Assembly (NCBI RefSeq): GCF_000196235.1
Contig: NC_008541.1
Coordinates: forward strand, 558,001 to 622,000
Source of the DNA: Arthrobacter sp. FB24
GTDB taxonomy: Bacteria; Actinomycetota; Actinomycetes; Actinomycetales; Micrococcaceae
Length of the DNA: 64,000 nt
Direction of reading: 5' to 3'
Part shown: in pieces, positions 27,511-37,600 of the stretch
How positions within the stretch are numbered: the stretch's first letter is position 1
How the letters are laid out: every line of letters begins with the position of its first letter
Made by a program: the position numbers and the translations under genes
Notes under the pieces: generated by a model
Databases searched by the model: none
The model's input: only the letters and a program-made list of their open reading frames with translations
What the model was told of the DNA's origin: nothing

Positions 27511-30500
27511 ATGACTTACCCGCCTGTCGGCTCCCGCGATCACCGCAGAAATTCAGCCACCCGCCTCGCCGCCGTCGTCGCTTTGGGAATTTCCCTGATG
27601 ATCGGCCAGGGGCTGGCGGCTCCGGCCTGGGCGGCCGCCGATCCCGCAGCGGAAGAAACGCCGTCTTTGGACGCCGGCCGCTACATTGTCATGCTGAAGG
27701 ACAGGCCCCTTGCGGCCTACACCGGTGGCGTCGAGGGCATTCCGGGCACCGCCGCGTCCAACGGCAGGAAGCTCGACGCCGACAGCGCTGAGTCCCGGCG
27801 CTACTCGGCACACCTGGAGGCAGAGCAGAGCAGGCTGGCCGCGGCGGAAGGCGTGGCCATCGACGACAGTTACACGCTGGCAGTGAACGGCTTCAGTGCG
27901 GAGCTGACCGCGGAGCAGGCAAACGCATTAACGAAGGACGGAAACGTCCTTGCTGTCGTTAAGGACAGCCAGTACAAGATCGACTACTCGAGCACCGAGT
28001 TCCTGGGCCTGCCGGGTCCCGGGGGAGTCTGGGCCGAACAGTTTGGTGGCGACGCCAACGCGGGCAAAGGCACGGTGGTGGGCGTACTCGATACGGGCTA
28101 CACGCCCGGTAACCCGTTCTTTGCCGGGGAACAGGTGAAGCCGCTGTCGGGAGCTCCCCATGTGGGCGAACCGTACCTGTCGGCCGGAAACCAGATCACC
28201 ATGCTGAAAGCGGACGGAAGCACGTTCGCAGGCGTCTGTCAGGCGGGTGACCAATTCGCCGGAACTGAATGCAACAGCAAGGTCATTGGGGCCCGGTACT
28301 ACGACGCGGCCTTCAAGTCCGCCGTCCCTCCGGGCCTGCGCTCGCCGAAGGAAACGTACTCGCCCGTGGACATCAACAACCACGGTTCCCATACCGCCAG
28401 CACCGCCGCGGGCAACAGCGACGTCAGCCAGGCTGTCGGCGGCAGGGACTTCGGCAAGGGATCGGGTGTTGCCCCCGCGGCGAAGCTCGCCATCTACAAG
28501 GTCTGCTGGGAGGGTGTCAGCCCTGCAACCACCGGCTGCTTCGCTTCCAGCGGCGTGGAAGCCATCGAGGATGCCATCAGGGACGGCGTCGACGTCCTGA
28601 GCTATTCCATCTCCGGAACCAACAATTCGACGGTCGACCCGGTGTCCATCGCCTTCCTGAATGCCGCGGCGGCAGGAATCTTCGTGGCTGCGTCGGCCGG
28701 CAACTCAGGCCCGGCCGCCAGTACCGTGAACCATGCTGCTCCCTGGATGACCAGCGTGGCGGCCTCCACCCACAGCAGCAGCCTCCGCGGCACGGTGGAG
28801 TTGTCCAGCGGCGACAAGTTCGCCGGTGCCAGCATCATGTCCACTGAAGTCGCGAATGCGCCCATCGCGCTCGCCGCGGCTGTCAAGACGGCCGACGCCG
28901 TCGATGCCAACGCCGCCCTGTGCGCGCCAGGCACTTTGGACCCGGCCAAAACCGCCGGCAAGATCGTGGTCTGCGACCGGGGCGTGGTGGACCGGACGGC
29001 CAAGAGCATGACCGTGGCCCAGGCAGGCGGCGTAGGCATGGTCCTGGTCAACCTGACGCCCAACTCGCTGGACGTGGACCTGCACAGCGTTCCCACGGTC
29101 CACCTCGACGACCCCGCCATCAAGGAGGCGGTCGGGACTGATGCGGCGTTGACTGCGAGCCTGGTGGCCACTGACACCACGGGACTGGACCCGCCGCCGG
29201 TCCCGCAGATCGCGGGTTTCTCCTCCCGCGGGCCCACCCTTGCGGCCAACGGTGATCTCCTGAAACCGGACATTGCAGCTCCGGGGGTAGGCGTGCTGGC
29301 GGCTGTCTCGCCTGCCGGGTCCAACGGCCAGAACTTCGGGTTCCTGTCCGGAACGTCCATGGCAGCGCCGCATATTGCGGGATTCGGGGCATTGTTGCTG
29401 GGCAAGAACCCGTTGTGGTCCGCGGCGACGGTGAAGTCAGCGATGATGACCACGGCCTACGATCTCGTGGACGCGGAAGGATCCCCGGTCCATGACGTCT
29501 TCGCCCAGGGCGCTGGACAGATCGATCCGGCCCGGATCGCAACGCCCGGACTGGTGTATGACGCCGGCCCCAGCGACTGGCTCGGCTTCCTGCAGGGCCT
29601 GGGCTATCAGCTGGGAGTTGCCCCGCTGGCTGCCAAGGACGTCAACCTGCCGTCCATCGCGCTCGGTGGCCTCACCGGCACCCAAACCGTCACCCGGACG
29701 GTGACGGCGTTGACGGCCGGCAGCTACCGTGCAGAGGTCGATGTTTCCGGGATCACGGCTGAGGTGACGCCGGACGTGCTGACCCTGGCAGAAGGCGAGA
29801 AAGCCACGTTCACGGTGCAGTTCACGAACTCCGGTGCAGCCCTCGACGCCTTTGTTGGCGGGTCACTTACCTGGAGCTCGGACGAGGCCGTGGTCCGTTC
29901 GCCGGTTGCCATCCGTTCGGTGACCGCTGTTGCGCCGGCTGTCGTCAATGCCTCGTCCGCCGGCGGAAGCGGCAGCATCGTCATCCCGGTAACGTCCGGC
30001 AGTCCCGAGCCCATCGATGTGACCGTGAAGGGTCTTGCCAAGGCCAGCTCGACGGCGATCAGCCTGGTTCCCGGGCCCTACACCGGTGTCAAGGACGCAT
30101 CGAACGACGTTCAGATCGTGAATGTGCCGGCAGGTTCTTCCCTTGCGAGGTTTGCGGTCAACTCCGCCAATCCGGCAGCGGACTTCGATCTTTACGTGGT
30201 CTCGCCGGCCGGCCTGCTTTATCCAGGGGCCACGCCTGCAGCCAACGAGGCAGTCTCCATTCCCGACCCGGTGGCGGGCGACTGGAAGGTGACCACCAAC
30301 CTGTTCGCCAGCCCCGGCGGCGCGGCGACGGCAGCTTCGGTTGAAGCGATGGTTCTCGCCGGCGACGCCGGAAACCTCACGGTCAGTCCGAACCCGCTCG
30401 CCATTGAAAACGGCGCCACCGGTGAGCTCACTGCCACCTGGACCGGACTTGAGGCCGGCAACTGGGTGGGCTTGATCAAGTACGGTACGGGACCGTCAAC

Positions 30501-30531
30501 CCAACTGAACGTGGCCGTGACAGCGCCTTGA
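27511..30531 (+). CDS. Secreted subtilisin-like serine protease (S8), copy 2, 1006 aa
   Basis: Paralogue of the protease at 22071 with the same architecture: signal peptide (cleavage near PAWAAADP), I9-type propeptide starting at DAGRYIVMLKDRPLAAY, catalytic Asp194 (VLDTGYTP), His291 (NHGSHTASTAAGN) and Ser616 (GTSMAAPHIAG), a PA domain (GKIVVCDRGVVDRTAKSMTV region), and C-terminal beta domains ending with a short conserved tail. ATG 27511 has AGGAGG ten bases upstream; the longer frame to 27415 is rejected because it precedes the signal peptide. It diverges from the SSI lipoprotein operon across 293 bases. Conservation over the entire length suggests an old tandem duplication with the inhibitor operon between the copies. 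Confidence 0.93.
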   Translation: MTYPPVGSRDHRRNSATRLAAVVALGISLMIGQGLAAPAWAAADPAAEETPSLDAGRYIVMLKDRPLAAYTGGVEGIPGTAASNGRKLDADSAESRRYSAHLEAEQSRLAAAEGVAIDDSYTLAVNGFSAELTAEQANALTKDGNVLAVVKDSQYKIDYSSTEFLGLPGPGGVWAEQFGGDANAGKGTVVGVLDTGYTPGNPFFAGEQVKPLSGAPHVGEPYLSAGNQITMLKADGSTFAGVCQAGDQFAGTECNSKVIGARYYDAAFKSAVPPGLRSPKETYSPVDINNHGSHTASTAAGNSDVSQAVGGRDFGKGSGVAPAAKLAIYKVCWEGVSPATTGCFASSGVEAIEDAIRDGVDVLSYSISGTNNSTVDPVSIAFLNAAAAGIFVAASAGNSGPAASTVNHAAPWMTSVAASTHSSSLRGTVELSSGDKFAGASIMSTEVANAPIALAAAVKTADAVDANAALCAPGTLDPAKTAGKIVVCDRGVVDRTAKSMTVAQAGGVGMVLVNLTPNSLDVDLHSVPTVHLDDPAIKEAVGTDAALTASLVATDTTGLDPPPVPQIAGFSSRGPTLAANGDLLKPDIAAPGVGVLAAVSPAGSNGQNFGFLSGTSMAAPHIAGFGALLLGKNPLWSAATVKSAMMTTAYDLVDAEGSPVHDVFAQGAGQIDPARIATPGLVYDAGPSDWLGFLQGLGYQLGVAPLAAKDVNLPSIALGGLTGTQTVTRTVTALTAGSYRAEVDVSGITAEVTPDVLTLAEGEKATFTVQFTNSGAALDAFVGGSLTWSSDEAVVRSPVAIRSVTAVAPAVVNASSAGGSGSIVIPVTSGSPEPIDVTVKGLAKASSTAISLVPGPYTGVKDASNDVQIVNVPAGSSLARFAVNSANPAADFDLYVVSPAGLLYPGATPAANEAVSIPDPVAGDWKVTTNLFASPGGAATAASVEAMVLAGDAGNLTVSPNPLAIENGATGELTATWTGLEAGNWVGLIKYGTGPSTQLNVAVTAP

Positions 30532-30562
30532 GTTGCGGACGCGGGATAACCGCGGGGCCGGG

Positions 30563-31066
30563 CTAGGCCCCGGCGGTGTCCCGTCCAGTCGCATCGCGTT
30601 CGGCCGCGGCCCTGGTGGCAGCGATCAGGTCGGTCATTGCCTGGTGGAGTGCCCCCACCTGGCCGCGCGTCAGGCCAAGGCGCTCCATCATGGTTCCCGG
30701 AACCGCCGTCGCCCGCTGCCGGAGGGCCGCGCCGCTCGGGGTGAGCCCGACGGCAAGGGCCCGCTCGTTTCCGGCAGCGCGGCCGCGGGTGATGTAGCCG
30801 GCCGCTTCGAGGCGGCGCAACAGCGGCGAGATGGTGGCTGGCTCCTGGGCCAGTGCATCGCTGATGTCCCGGACCGAGCGCGGGCTGGACTCCCAGAGGC
30901 AGAGCATCACAAGGTACTGCGGGTGGGTCAGCCCGAGGGTGTCCAGCACCGGTTTGTAGGCGCCCACGACGCTGCGGGACGCAACTGTCAAAGCGAAGCA
31001 GAGCTGGTGTTCCAACAGGAGGTCTTCATCAGACGCTTCGATGGGCGCGGCCGAGCGCTGATTCAT
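30563..31066 (-). CDS. MarR family transcriptional regulator, 167 aa
   Basis: Dimeric winged-helix regulator of the MarR/OhrR type. The start DEDLLLEHQLCFALTVASRSVV resembles OhrR, including a Cys (FALTVASR follows LC) near where OhrR senses peroxide. The helix-turn-helix runs through LGLTHPQYLVMLCLWE, SVRDISDALAQEPATISPLLRRLEAAGYI, with the wing RGRAAGNERALAVGLT. ATG 31066 has GAGGAG upstream; the longer open frame to 31441 is rejected. A 13-base palindrome lies 25 bases ahead, in the region shared with the divergent small gene at 31145. No ohr gene is adjacent, so peroxide sensing is a guess from sequence alone. Confidence 0.88.
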   Translation of the reverse strand: MNQRSAAPIEASDEDLLLEHQLCFALTVASRSVVGAYKPVLDTLGLTHPQYLVMLCLWESSPRSVRDISDALAQEPATISPLLRRLEAAGYITRGRAAGNERALAVGLTPSGAALRQRATAVPGTMMERLGLTRGQVGALHQAMTDLIAATRAAAERDATGRDTAGA

Positions 31067-31090
31067 CTTCTTCTCCTCAATCGTTAGTGG

Positions 31091-31103
31091 GCTAATGATT
31101 AGC
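31091..31103. promoter_or_regulatory. Palindromic operator, probably for MarR
   Basis: GCTAATGATTAGC is a perfect dyad around one central base. It lies in the 78-base gap between the MarR gene and the divergent small gene, the usual place for a MarR operator controlling both directions. Confidence 0.6.
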
Positions 31104-31144
31104 GTACACTGGATTGGACGAGACCGTTCTGAAGGGAATCCACA

Positions 31145-31372
31145 ATGGCCAACAAGGAAAACGCCGCCCAAAGGTTCATGCGTGCAACAGGCAAGCTCCG
31201 GGCCATCTTCGGGCCGGCCAACCGCAGTTCCTTGGGCCATGAGATGACCGACGAGAACAAGGCCCTCCTTGCCCGGCGCGAAGCGGAGACCCAGCAATGG
31301 GAAACCATGCGCAGGCCGGATGGCAGCACTTACGTGGTGCCCAGGAACCCGGAGGACAAGTCCCTTCGCTAG
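31145..31372 (+). CDS. Small basic protein, paralogue 1, 75 aa
   Basis: Unrecognised but clearly related to the next small gene: AAQRFMRATGKLRAIFGPANR here against AIQRFMSKTDKLRFFFGPATR there. The N-terminal half is basic and amphipathic, and the C-terminal half is charged and hydrophilic (PDGSTYVVPRNPEDKSLR). No signal peptide or cysteine is present. The ATG follows GAAGGGAA. It diverges from the MarR regulator and shares its operator region, so MarR control is plausible. Confidence 0.7.
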   Translation: MANKENAAQRFMRATGKLRAIFGPANRSSLGHEMTDENKALLARREAETQQWETMRRPDGSTYVVPRNPEDKSLR

Positions 31373-31388
31373 GCCGCCGACAGCCCTG

Positions 31389-31419
31389 ACGCCCGGGGCC
31401 TTTTTCGCTTCCCGGGCGT
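31389..31419 (+). terminator. Inverted repeat between the two small paralogues
   Basis: ACGCCCGGG (31389-31397) pairs with CCCGGGCGT (31411-31419) around a 13-base, T-rich loop. No T-run follows, so it may be a weak terminator or an mRNA-stabilising hairpin rather than a strong stop. Confidence 0.5.
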
Positions 31420-31492
31420 AAAATATGGGCACAGGTACCAACCGGCCAATGCATCACTGCTTGACCCGAAAAAGGGAAAGGGGGTGGGAATT

Positions 31493-31699
31493 GTGGCAAA
31501 GGCGATACAGCGCTTCATGAGCAAGACCGACAAGTTGCGGTTCTTTTTCGGGCCCGCCACGCGGGGTGATCCGACCGCGCCCGTTGTTCACAGGCACGAC
31601 GACTTTGAGGCTGCTTCCGAAGAGGACCTGGCCCACTTCGAGGTGGAGACGGATTCCGAGGGACACCACTACGCGGTCCGCAAGGAAGACATCAAATAG
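31493..31699 (+). CDS. Small basic protein, paralogue 2, 68 aa
   Basis: Tandem relative of the 31145 gene, sharing the QRFM-x-x-T-x-KLR-x-x-FGPA-x-R core at the N-terminus. The tail differs and is acidic (DFEAASEEDLAHFEVE), ending YAVRKEDIK, which resembles the YVVPRNPED end of paralogue 1. The frame is open to GTG 31484, but GTG 31493 aligns with the start of paralogue 1 and is better spaced from the GGGAAAGGGGG purine run. Function unknown. Confidence 0.68.
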   Translation: MAKAIQRFMSKTDKLRFFFGPATRGDPTAPVVHRHDDFEAASEEDLAHFEVETDSEGHHYAVRKEDIK

Positions 31700-31733
31700 C
31701 CCGTTGCAGTGCAAGGAACGGCAAAACAGAAAA

Positions 31734-31759
31734 GGCACAGCGGCTTAGGCCGCTGTGCC
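31734..31759. terminator. Terminator between small gene and lysC
   Basis: GGCACAGCGG (31734-31743) pairs with CCGCTGTGCC (31750-31759) around a six-base loop. A-rich sequence lies on its left and TTCTTGTG on its right, so it can serve both the small gene and the convergent lysC. Confidence 0.85.
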
Positions 31760-31826
31760 CTTCTTGTGCTGTGACTTTTCTCTGAAGCTGTGCCGCTCCT
31801 GCGACGACGTCCCGGGCGGGCCGGTC

Positions 31827-33185
31827 TTAGCGGCCGGTGCCGCCGTAAACAGTTGCTTCGTCTTCGCTGTCCAGGTCGAAGGCCTTGTGGATGGCCCGGA
31901 CTGCATCATCGAGCAGGTCGGCGTGCGTTACGACCGAAATGCGAATTTCGGATGTCGAGATCATGTTGATGTTGATGCCGGCGTCGGACAGCGCCTTGAA
32001 GAAGGTGGCCGAGACGCCAGGGTGGGAGCGCATGCCCGCCCCGATCAGCGAGAGCTTGCCGATCTGCTCGTTGTACTCGATGTTTTCGAAGCCGATTTCC
32101 GGCTGTGCCGCACGGAGGGCAGCAAGGGCATCCGCACCTTCCACGATGGGGAGCGTGAAGGAGATGTCCGTCCGGCCCGTGCCGTGGGTGGAAACGTTCT
32201 GCACGATCATGTCGATGTTGGAGTGTGCGTCGGCGATGACCTGGAAGATCGCTGCTGCCTTGCCCGGGATGTCGGGCACACCCACAACCGTGACCTTGGC
32301 TTCGGAACGGTCGTGCGCAACGCCGGAGATGATTGGCTGCTCCAAGGCAACTCCCTCTTGAGTCGTGATCTTGTCGTCGGCTCCGGGCATGACCCAGGTG
32401 CCTTCGTTCTGGCTGAATGAAGAACGCACGTGCAACGGCACGCCGAAGCGCCGCGCGTATTCCACGCAGCGCAGGTGCAGGATCTTGGCGCCGGATGCGG
32501 CCAGTTCCAGCATTTCTTCGCTGGAGATGCGGTCGATCTTCTGGGCGGAAGGCACCACTCGGGGATCCGCAGTGTAAATACCATCCACATCCGTGTAGAT
32601 CTCGCAGACGTCGGCGTCCAGGGCGGCGGCCAGGGCCACGGCAGTGGTATCGGATCCGCCACGTCCAAGGGTGGTGATCTCGTTGGTGGTGCGGCTCATC
32701 CCCTGGAAGCCGGCAACGATGGCGATGTGTCCCTTGTCCAGGGCGGTGCGGATCCGGTGGGGGTCGACGTCGATGATCCGCGCCTTGCCGTGGATGCCGT
32801 CGGTGATCATGCCGGCCTGCGAGCCTGTGAAGGACTGGGCTGAAGCGCCCAGCTTGTTGATCGCCATGGCCACCAGGGCCATGGAGATGCGCTCACCCGA
32901 GGACAGGAGCATGTCCATCTCACGCGCGGGAGCAGAGTCGGTGACCTGGGCGGCGAGGTCCAGTAGTTCGTCGGTGGTGTCGCCCATTGCGGAGACCACC
33001 ACAACCACTTCGTTGCCTGCCCTTTGGGCGTCGACGACGCGCTTGGCAACCCGCTTGATGCCGTCCGCGTCGGAAACCGAGGAGCCGCCGAACTTCTGCA
33101 CGATGAGCTGCTTAGTGCGGGCAGTAGCGACGGGCAGCACGTAGGGCTGGTTCTCTGTCTTCACTTCGGTAGTGGGCATACTCAT
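31827..33185 (-). CDS. lysC: Aspartate kinase, 452 aa
   Basis: Phosphorylates aspartate, the first step towards lysine, threonine and methionine. The kinase domain holds [15 protein letters not shown], the [17 protein letters not shown] stretch and [16 protein letters not shown]; the C-terminal 160 residues form two ACT domains ([19 protein letters not shown] and [19 protein letters not shown]), the site of lysine/threonine feedback. ATG 33185 is seven bases behind GAGGG. In many actinobacteria an internal start makes a separate regulatory subunit, but I see no ATG or GTG at the equivalent place. asd, a common neighbour, is absent here. Confidence 0.97.
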   Translation of the reverse strand: MSMPTTEVKTENQPYVLPVATARTKQLIVQKFGGSSVSDADGIKRVAKRVVDAQRAGNEVVVVVSAMGDTTDELLDLAAQVTDSAPAREMDMLLSSGERISMALVAMAINKLGASAQSFTGSQAGMITDGIHGKARIIDVDPHRIRTALDKGHIAIVAGFQGMSRTTNEITTLGRGGSDTTAVALAAALDADVCEIYTDVDGIYTADPRVVPSAQKIDRISSEEMLELAASGAKILHLRCVEYARRFGVPLHVRSSFSQNEGTWVMPGADDKITTQEGVALEQPIISGVAHDRSEAKVTVVGVPDIPGKAAAIFQVIADAHSNIDMIVQNVSTHGTGRTDISFTLPIVEGADALAALRAAQPEIGFENIEYNEQIGKLSLIGAGMRSHPGVSATFFKALSDAGININMISTSEIRISVVTHADLLDDAVRAIHKAFDLDSEDEATVYGGTGR

Positions 33186-33332
33186 GCGCGCACCCTCACT
33201 GCATCAAATCGGGGTTCCGGGGCCAAGCAACCAAAACGGCGCGACGGCGTAACTGATGTGCCCAGTTTATCGCCGGGAACCGCGCGGCGCTGAATTGTGA
33301 CCGCATGGTGGCCTCCCGTGAGTCATCTCCGG

Positions 33333-33920
33333 CTAGTCGTTGCCGGCGAGGGTCCATGCCGTCCTGTCCAGGCGGTAGCGCCAAGATGCGAGCGCTTTGC
33401 CATGTGTGTCCTGGCTGGCGGTGAAGTAGTGATCCGGGGCGAAGCCCAGACCTTCGAGGAGGCGCCGTGAGGCGGTGTTGGGTTCGTACACGCCAGCATA
33501 GATGGTGTGGGTTCCGCATTCAGTGAAGAGCCAACGGACAAGAGCCCCGGCGGCCTCGCGGCCGTATCCGTTGCCGTGATAGTCGGGGTGGAGAACGTAG
33601 CCGAGACTGGCGCAGCGGCCCGGCAGGCCGCCCGGCAGCGGCGGTTCGGTTGTGTTCCACGTGCGGCCGTCACCGATCACGGCTCCCGTTGAGCGGAGAA
33701 CCACTGCCCAGCCCAGGTGGAACCACTCGGCTGTTGAGCGTTCTGCGCGGCTCAGAAGATCATTGAGGAGCCGGTCCGTTTGTCCTGCGGCCAGTGGCTG
33801 GTGCGAGAGATAGCGGACGGCATCGGCGTGTCCCCGAAATCCCCGCAGTGCGGCGGCGTCGACCTGCGTCAGGAGGCGCAGTTCCAAGCGCTGCGTGACG
33901 ATGGAGGCGAGCGGTTCCAT
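33333..33920 (-). CDS. GNAT family N-acetyltransferase (RimJ/RimL-like), 195 aa
   Basis: Acetyl-CoA-dependent acetyltransferase of the RimJ/RimL type. The N-terminal TQRLELRLLTQVDAAALRGF, the LGYVLHPDYHGNGYGREAAGALVRW stretch (Q/R-x-x-G-x-G/A CoA loop), and HTIYAGVYEPNTASRRLLEGLGF are characteristic. The length is normal. It begins 20 bases after recR and may be cotranscribed with it. The substrate, which might be a protein N-terminus or a small amine, cannot be inferred. Confidence 0.88.
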   Translation of the reverse strand: MEPLASIVTQRLELRLLTQVDAAALRGFRGHADAVRYLSHQPLAAGQTDRLLNDLLSRAERSTAEWFHLGWAVVLRSTGAVIGDGRTWNTTEPPLPGGLPGRCASLGYVLHPDYHGNGYGREAAGALVRWLFTECGTHTIYAGVYEPNTASRRLLEGLGFAPDHYFTASQDTHGKALASWRYRLDRTAWTLAGND

Positions 33921-33940
33921 GGATTGCCGTCAGTGCCCGG

Positions 33941-34540
33941 TCAGCTCAGGGCGTTGCGGCGGCCCTCGAATGCGCGCCCCAGGGTGACCTCGTCCGCGTA
34001 TTCCAGGTCGCCGCCCACCGGCAGGCCCGAGGCAAGCCTGGTGACCGTGATGCCGATGGATTTCAGCATCCTGGCCAGATAAGTGGCCGTGGCCTCACCT
34101 TCGAGGTTGGGGTCCGTGGCGATGATGATTTCCTGGATGGCACCGTCGTTCAACCGGGTAAGGAGTTCCCTGATCCGCAGCTGCTCCGGGCCCACGCCGG
34201 CTATGGGGTTAATCGCGCCGCCCAGGACGTGGTAGCGGCCACGGAATGAACGGGTGCGCTCCACGGCCAGGACGTCCTTGGATTCCTCCACAACGCAAAT
34301 GATCGAGGGATCACGGCGCGGATCGCGGCAGATATTGCACAGTTCCTGCTCCGTGACGTTGCCGCACACCGTGCAGAACTTCACGCGTTCCTTCACGGTG
34401 GTGATGGCCTCGACAAGCCGCTTCATGTCCTGCGGGTCCGCCTCGAGGATGTGGAATGCCAGCCGCTGGGCGGACTTGGGTCCCACGCCGGGAAGGCGGC
34501 CAAGCTCGTCGATCAGCTCTTGAACTGCACCTTCGTACAC
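33941..34540 (-). CDS. recR: Recombination protein RecR, 199 aa
   Basis: Ring-forming partner of RecO/RecF in gap repair. The helix-hairpin-helix [18 protein letters not shown], the four-cysteine zinc motif [16 protein letters not shown], the Toprim motif [16 protein letters not shown] and [17 protein letters not shown] are all present, and the length is standard. GTG 34540 follows GAGGA. The gene lies 159 bases after dnaX; the ybaB/ebfC gene often found between dnaX and recR is missing, and the gap shows no obvious remnant of it. Confidence 0.97.
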
Positions 34541-34699
34541 AATGTCCTCGTTCGTTTGAATCGTTTGTTGGGGTCGTAGGTCGGCTGGCCGGCGGACGCA
34601 GGCGTGCCGTTCCCTGTCGACAGCCCGGAGGGTCAGCCCGCTGAGTGGGAGTCCCGTTAGTGACTGTCCTGGTAAGAGCGGCTTTTCCGGCGGGGCAGG

Positions 34700-37600
34700 C
34701 TAGAAGCGGGGTGCGATCGGGCTCCCGTCCAAGGACCGTTCCTCCACCAGCTTTCCGCCCAGAATACGCTCGACGGCGGCGCGTCCAAAGACGCCCGATT
34801 CCTCAATCGTTTCGTCGTCCGGGCTGGGTGTGTCCTGGACGTAGGTCTTGACGGCCTCCGCCTGCCGCGCGGGGGCCTTGGCCCGGCCGGCTTCGGCCTC
34901 GGGGCTGTTGGACAGCCGCTGGTACAGGCTCTGCTTCACTGTCCCGCCGGGAGCGGCCTCCGAGGCAGCGACAGGCGGGGTCTGCGGTGATGCGTAAGCC
35001 GCCGGTGCAGGTGACGCGATGCTCCTCACGTCCGGGCCGGACATTGCCGGCGACGGGTCCGTTGCCGTGGCGGGACCATACTGCGCGGACGTTGCCCAGC
35101 CTGCGCCAGCGGAACTGCCGGCACCGGACAGCGCACCCACCGGCTGCCGGACTTCGGCCGGATGCGGGGTTTCACCGTTGTGGAGGGTGGAGGCTTCGTC
35201 CCGCATCTCCGCGGACCGGGGGAGCTGTGCCGCTGCCGGCTCGTAGTGCGGCGTCCGGGGCTCGGGAACCACAGGCAGGCTTGCCCGGTCCGGATCTTCT
35301 ACGGACTTGCCGACGTTCGACTCTGCACCCACGGTCCAGACACCGGGCGCAGCCTCCGTGGCGCGGGACCATGGATCGTCGTTGGAGGTATCGTCCGCGG
35401 TGCGCGAAGAGCTGACGGAAGCGGGGATTCCGGCCGGCTGGATTGGCCGTGACTGCTCAGGAACGGACGGGGTCCAGTCCATCGGAGGCTCCTCATCCAG
35501 CGGGGGAGCATCTTCGTCCAGCGGCGGACCCCAGTCGTCGTCCGGGTAGCTGTAGGAACCGGACGCGTCTTCCTGCTGCCGCTGTGCAGTCGGTGCTTGC
35601 GCGGGCTCAGCTTGCGCGGGCGCGGCCTGCGCGGACTCCGCCTGCGCGGGCGCGGCTTGCGCGGGCGCGGCCTGCGCGGGGGCGGCCTGCGCGGGCCTGG
35701 GCTCGGCGGCAGCGGTGGCCGCGTTGGCAGAGCCGGCGGCGTGGACAGGCGTGGCGTCCGCACTTGGATGCCCGCCCGCGGCGCCCGCAGTGGAAGCGGC
35801 CGGGTGGGTGCGCGCAGGGCTCATCTCGGGATCTGGGACGGCTGCAGCGGACGCAGGGGCAAGACCCCAGGCAACGTCAGCGGGCGTCGCCGGCGTTTCC
35901 GGGCTGGCGGCCTTCGATTGCGCTTTCGGGCCAGCGGGCGTCTCCGGCGACGCCGGGCTAGCCGGTGCTTTTGGGTTTGGCTCAGAGCTCGCTGAGCTGC
36001 TGGCGCCGCCGGACACTGCATTGATCTGGCAGTCAATACCCACGGTCTTGTGGATGGCCTGGCGAAGATTTTCCGAGTGGTCGGCCCGGCCGAAAGCACC
36101 CGCCAGCCCGGAGGTGGTGAACGCCAGGGTGAGCACCTGGCCATCGAACTGGCCCACCTGGGCATTGGGTTCCACAAGCGCCCACGTGCTGCGCTTGATC
36201 TTGCTCAGCGTTTGCAGGACTTCAGGCCAGGCACGGCGGAGCACTTCCACGTCGCTGCTGGCATTCGGGGCCGGAACGTTGCGCTCCGCCACTGGCTGGC
36301 CTGCTTCGGGCCGCAGGGGTGTCCGCGCTGCCGCGACGGGTTCGACTGGAGCCGGCGCTGAAGGTCCGGATGCGGCAGCAGGAGCCGCCGGAGCCTGCGG
36401 GAAGGCAGCCTCCGGGACGGCAGGCTGCGGACCGGCCGGACGCGACGGGGCCGGACCGGACGCACTCCGATTCGCCGCCTGTGACTCGTCGACCGGCCAA
36501 TCGGTGGTGGAGACACGAGGCGGAGTGAGGGATTCGCGGGCGGGTGCCTCGGGAGCCGCAGGCTGCTCTGGCGCGGATGCTGCAGGAGCCGGTGCCGGAG
36601 TCTCGGATGTTGCCCTCGGGACCGCCGCGGGAGCCAGGGACGCCGCCGGAGCCGCTGCCGGAACTGGGGACGCCGCGGGGGCCGGAACCGCCGCCGGCAC
36701 AGGTGCCGAAGGTGCCGGTGCGGAAGATGCCGTTGCAGCAGCGGCGGGAGTTCCGACGTCGTTCCCGCCGTAATTCAGCCGGCGCTCCACGCGGTCGATG
36801 CGGGCGGCGATGCCACGTTCGGTCTGCTCGGAAGTGGGGAGGAGGATGCGGGCGCACAGCAGCTCGAGGTGGAGCCGCGGCGACGTTGCACCCGTCATCT
36901 CGGTGAGGGCAGTGTTGGTAACGTCCGCCGCCCGGCTCAGCTCGGCTGCGCCAAGGTTGTGGGCCTGGTTCTGCAGGCGGGCGATCTGGTCGGCGGGCAT
37001 CCCGCGCAGGATGGACTGGGCGCTCTCCGGCATCGCCTGGACGATGATGAGGTCGCGGAAGCGCTCCAGGAGATCCTCCACGAAGCGGCGCGGATCGTGG
37101 CCGGTCTGGATCACCCGGTCCACCGCCCGGAAAACGGTGGCGGCATCCGAGGCCGCTACGGCTTCAACGACGTCGTCCAGCAGGGACGCGTGGGTGTAGC
37201 CCAGCAGTGCAACGGCCAGCTCGTAGTCCAGTCCGGTGGGACCGGCGCCCGCCATAAGCTGGTCCAGGACTGAGAGTGAGTCCCGGACGGAGCCGCCGCC
37301 GGCCCGGATGACCAGGGACAGCACTCCAGGTGCCACGGGAACGTTTTCCTGGTTGCAGAGCAGCTCAAGGTAGGCCATGAGGGGCTCGGGCGGAACCAGC
37401 CGGAACGGGTAGTGGTGGGTCCGGGAACGGATGGTGCCGATCACCTTGTCCGGCTCCGTGGTGGCGAAGATGAACTTGATGTGTTCCGGCGGCTCTTCCA
37501 CGATCTTGAGCAGGGCGTTGAAGCCTGCCGAGGTGACCATGTGGGCTTCGTCGATGATGAAGATCTTGTACCGGTCGCGGACAGGAGCGTAGGTGGCGCG

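Noticed and set aside
35595..35699. CRISPR-like array
   Set aside because: The units are 15 bases with no spacers and are in frame within dnaX.
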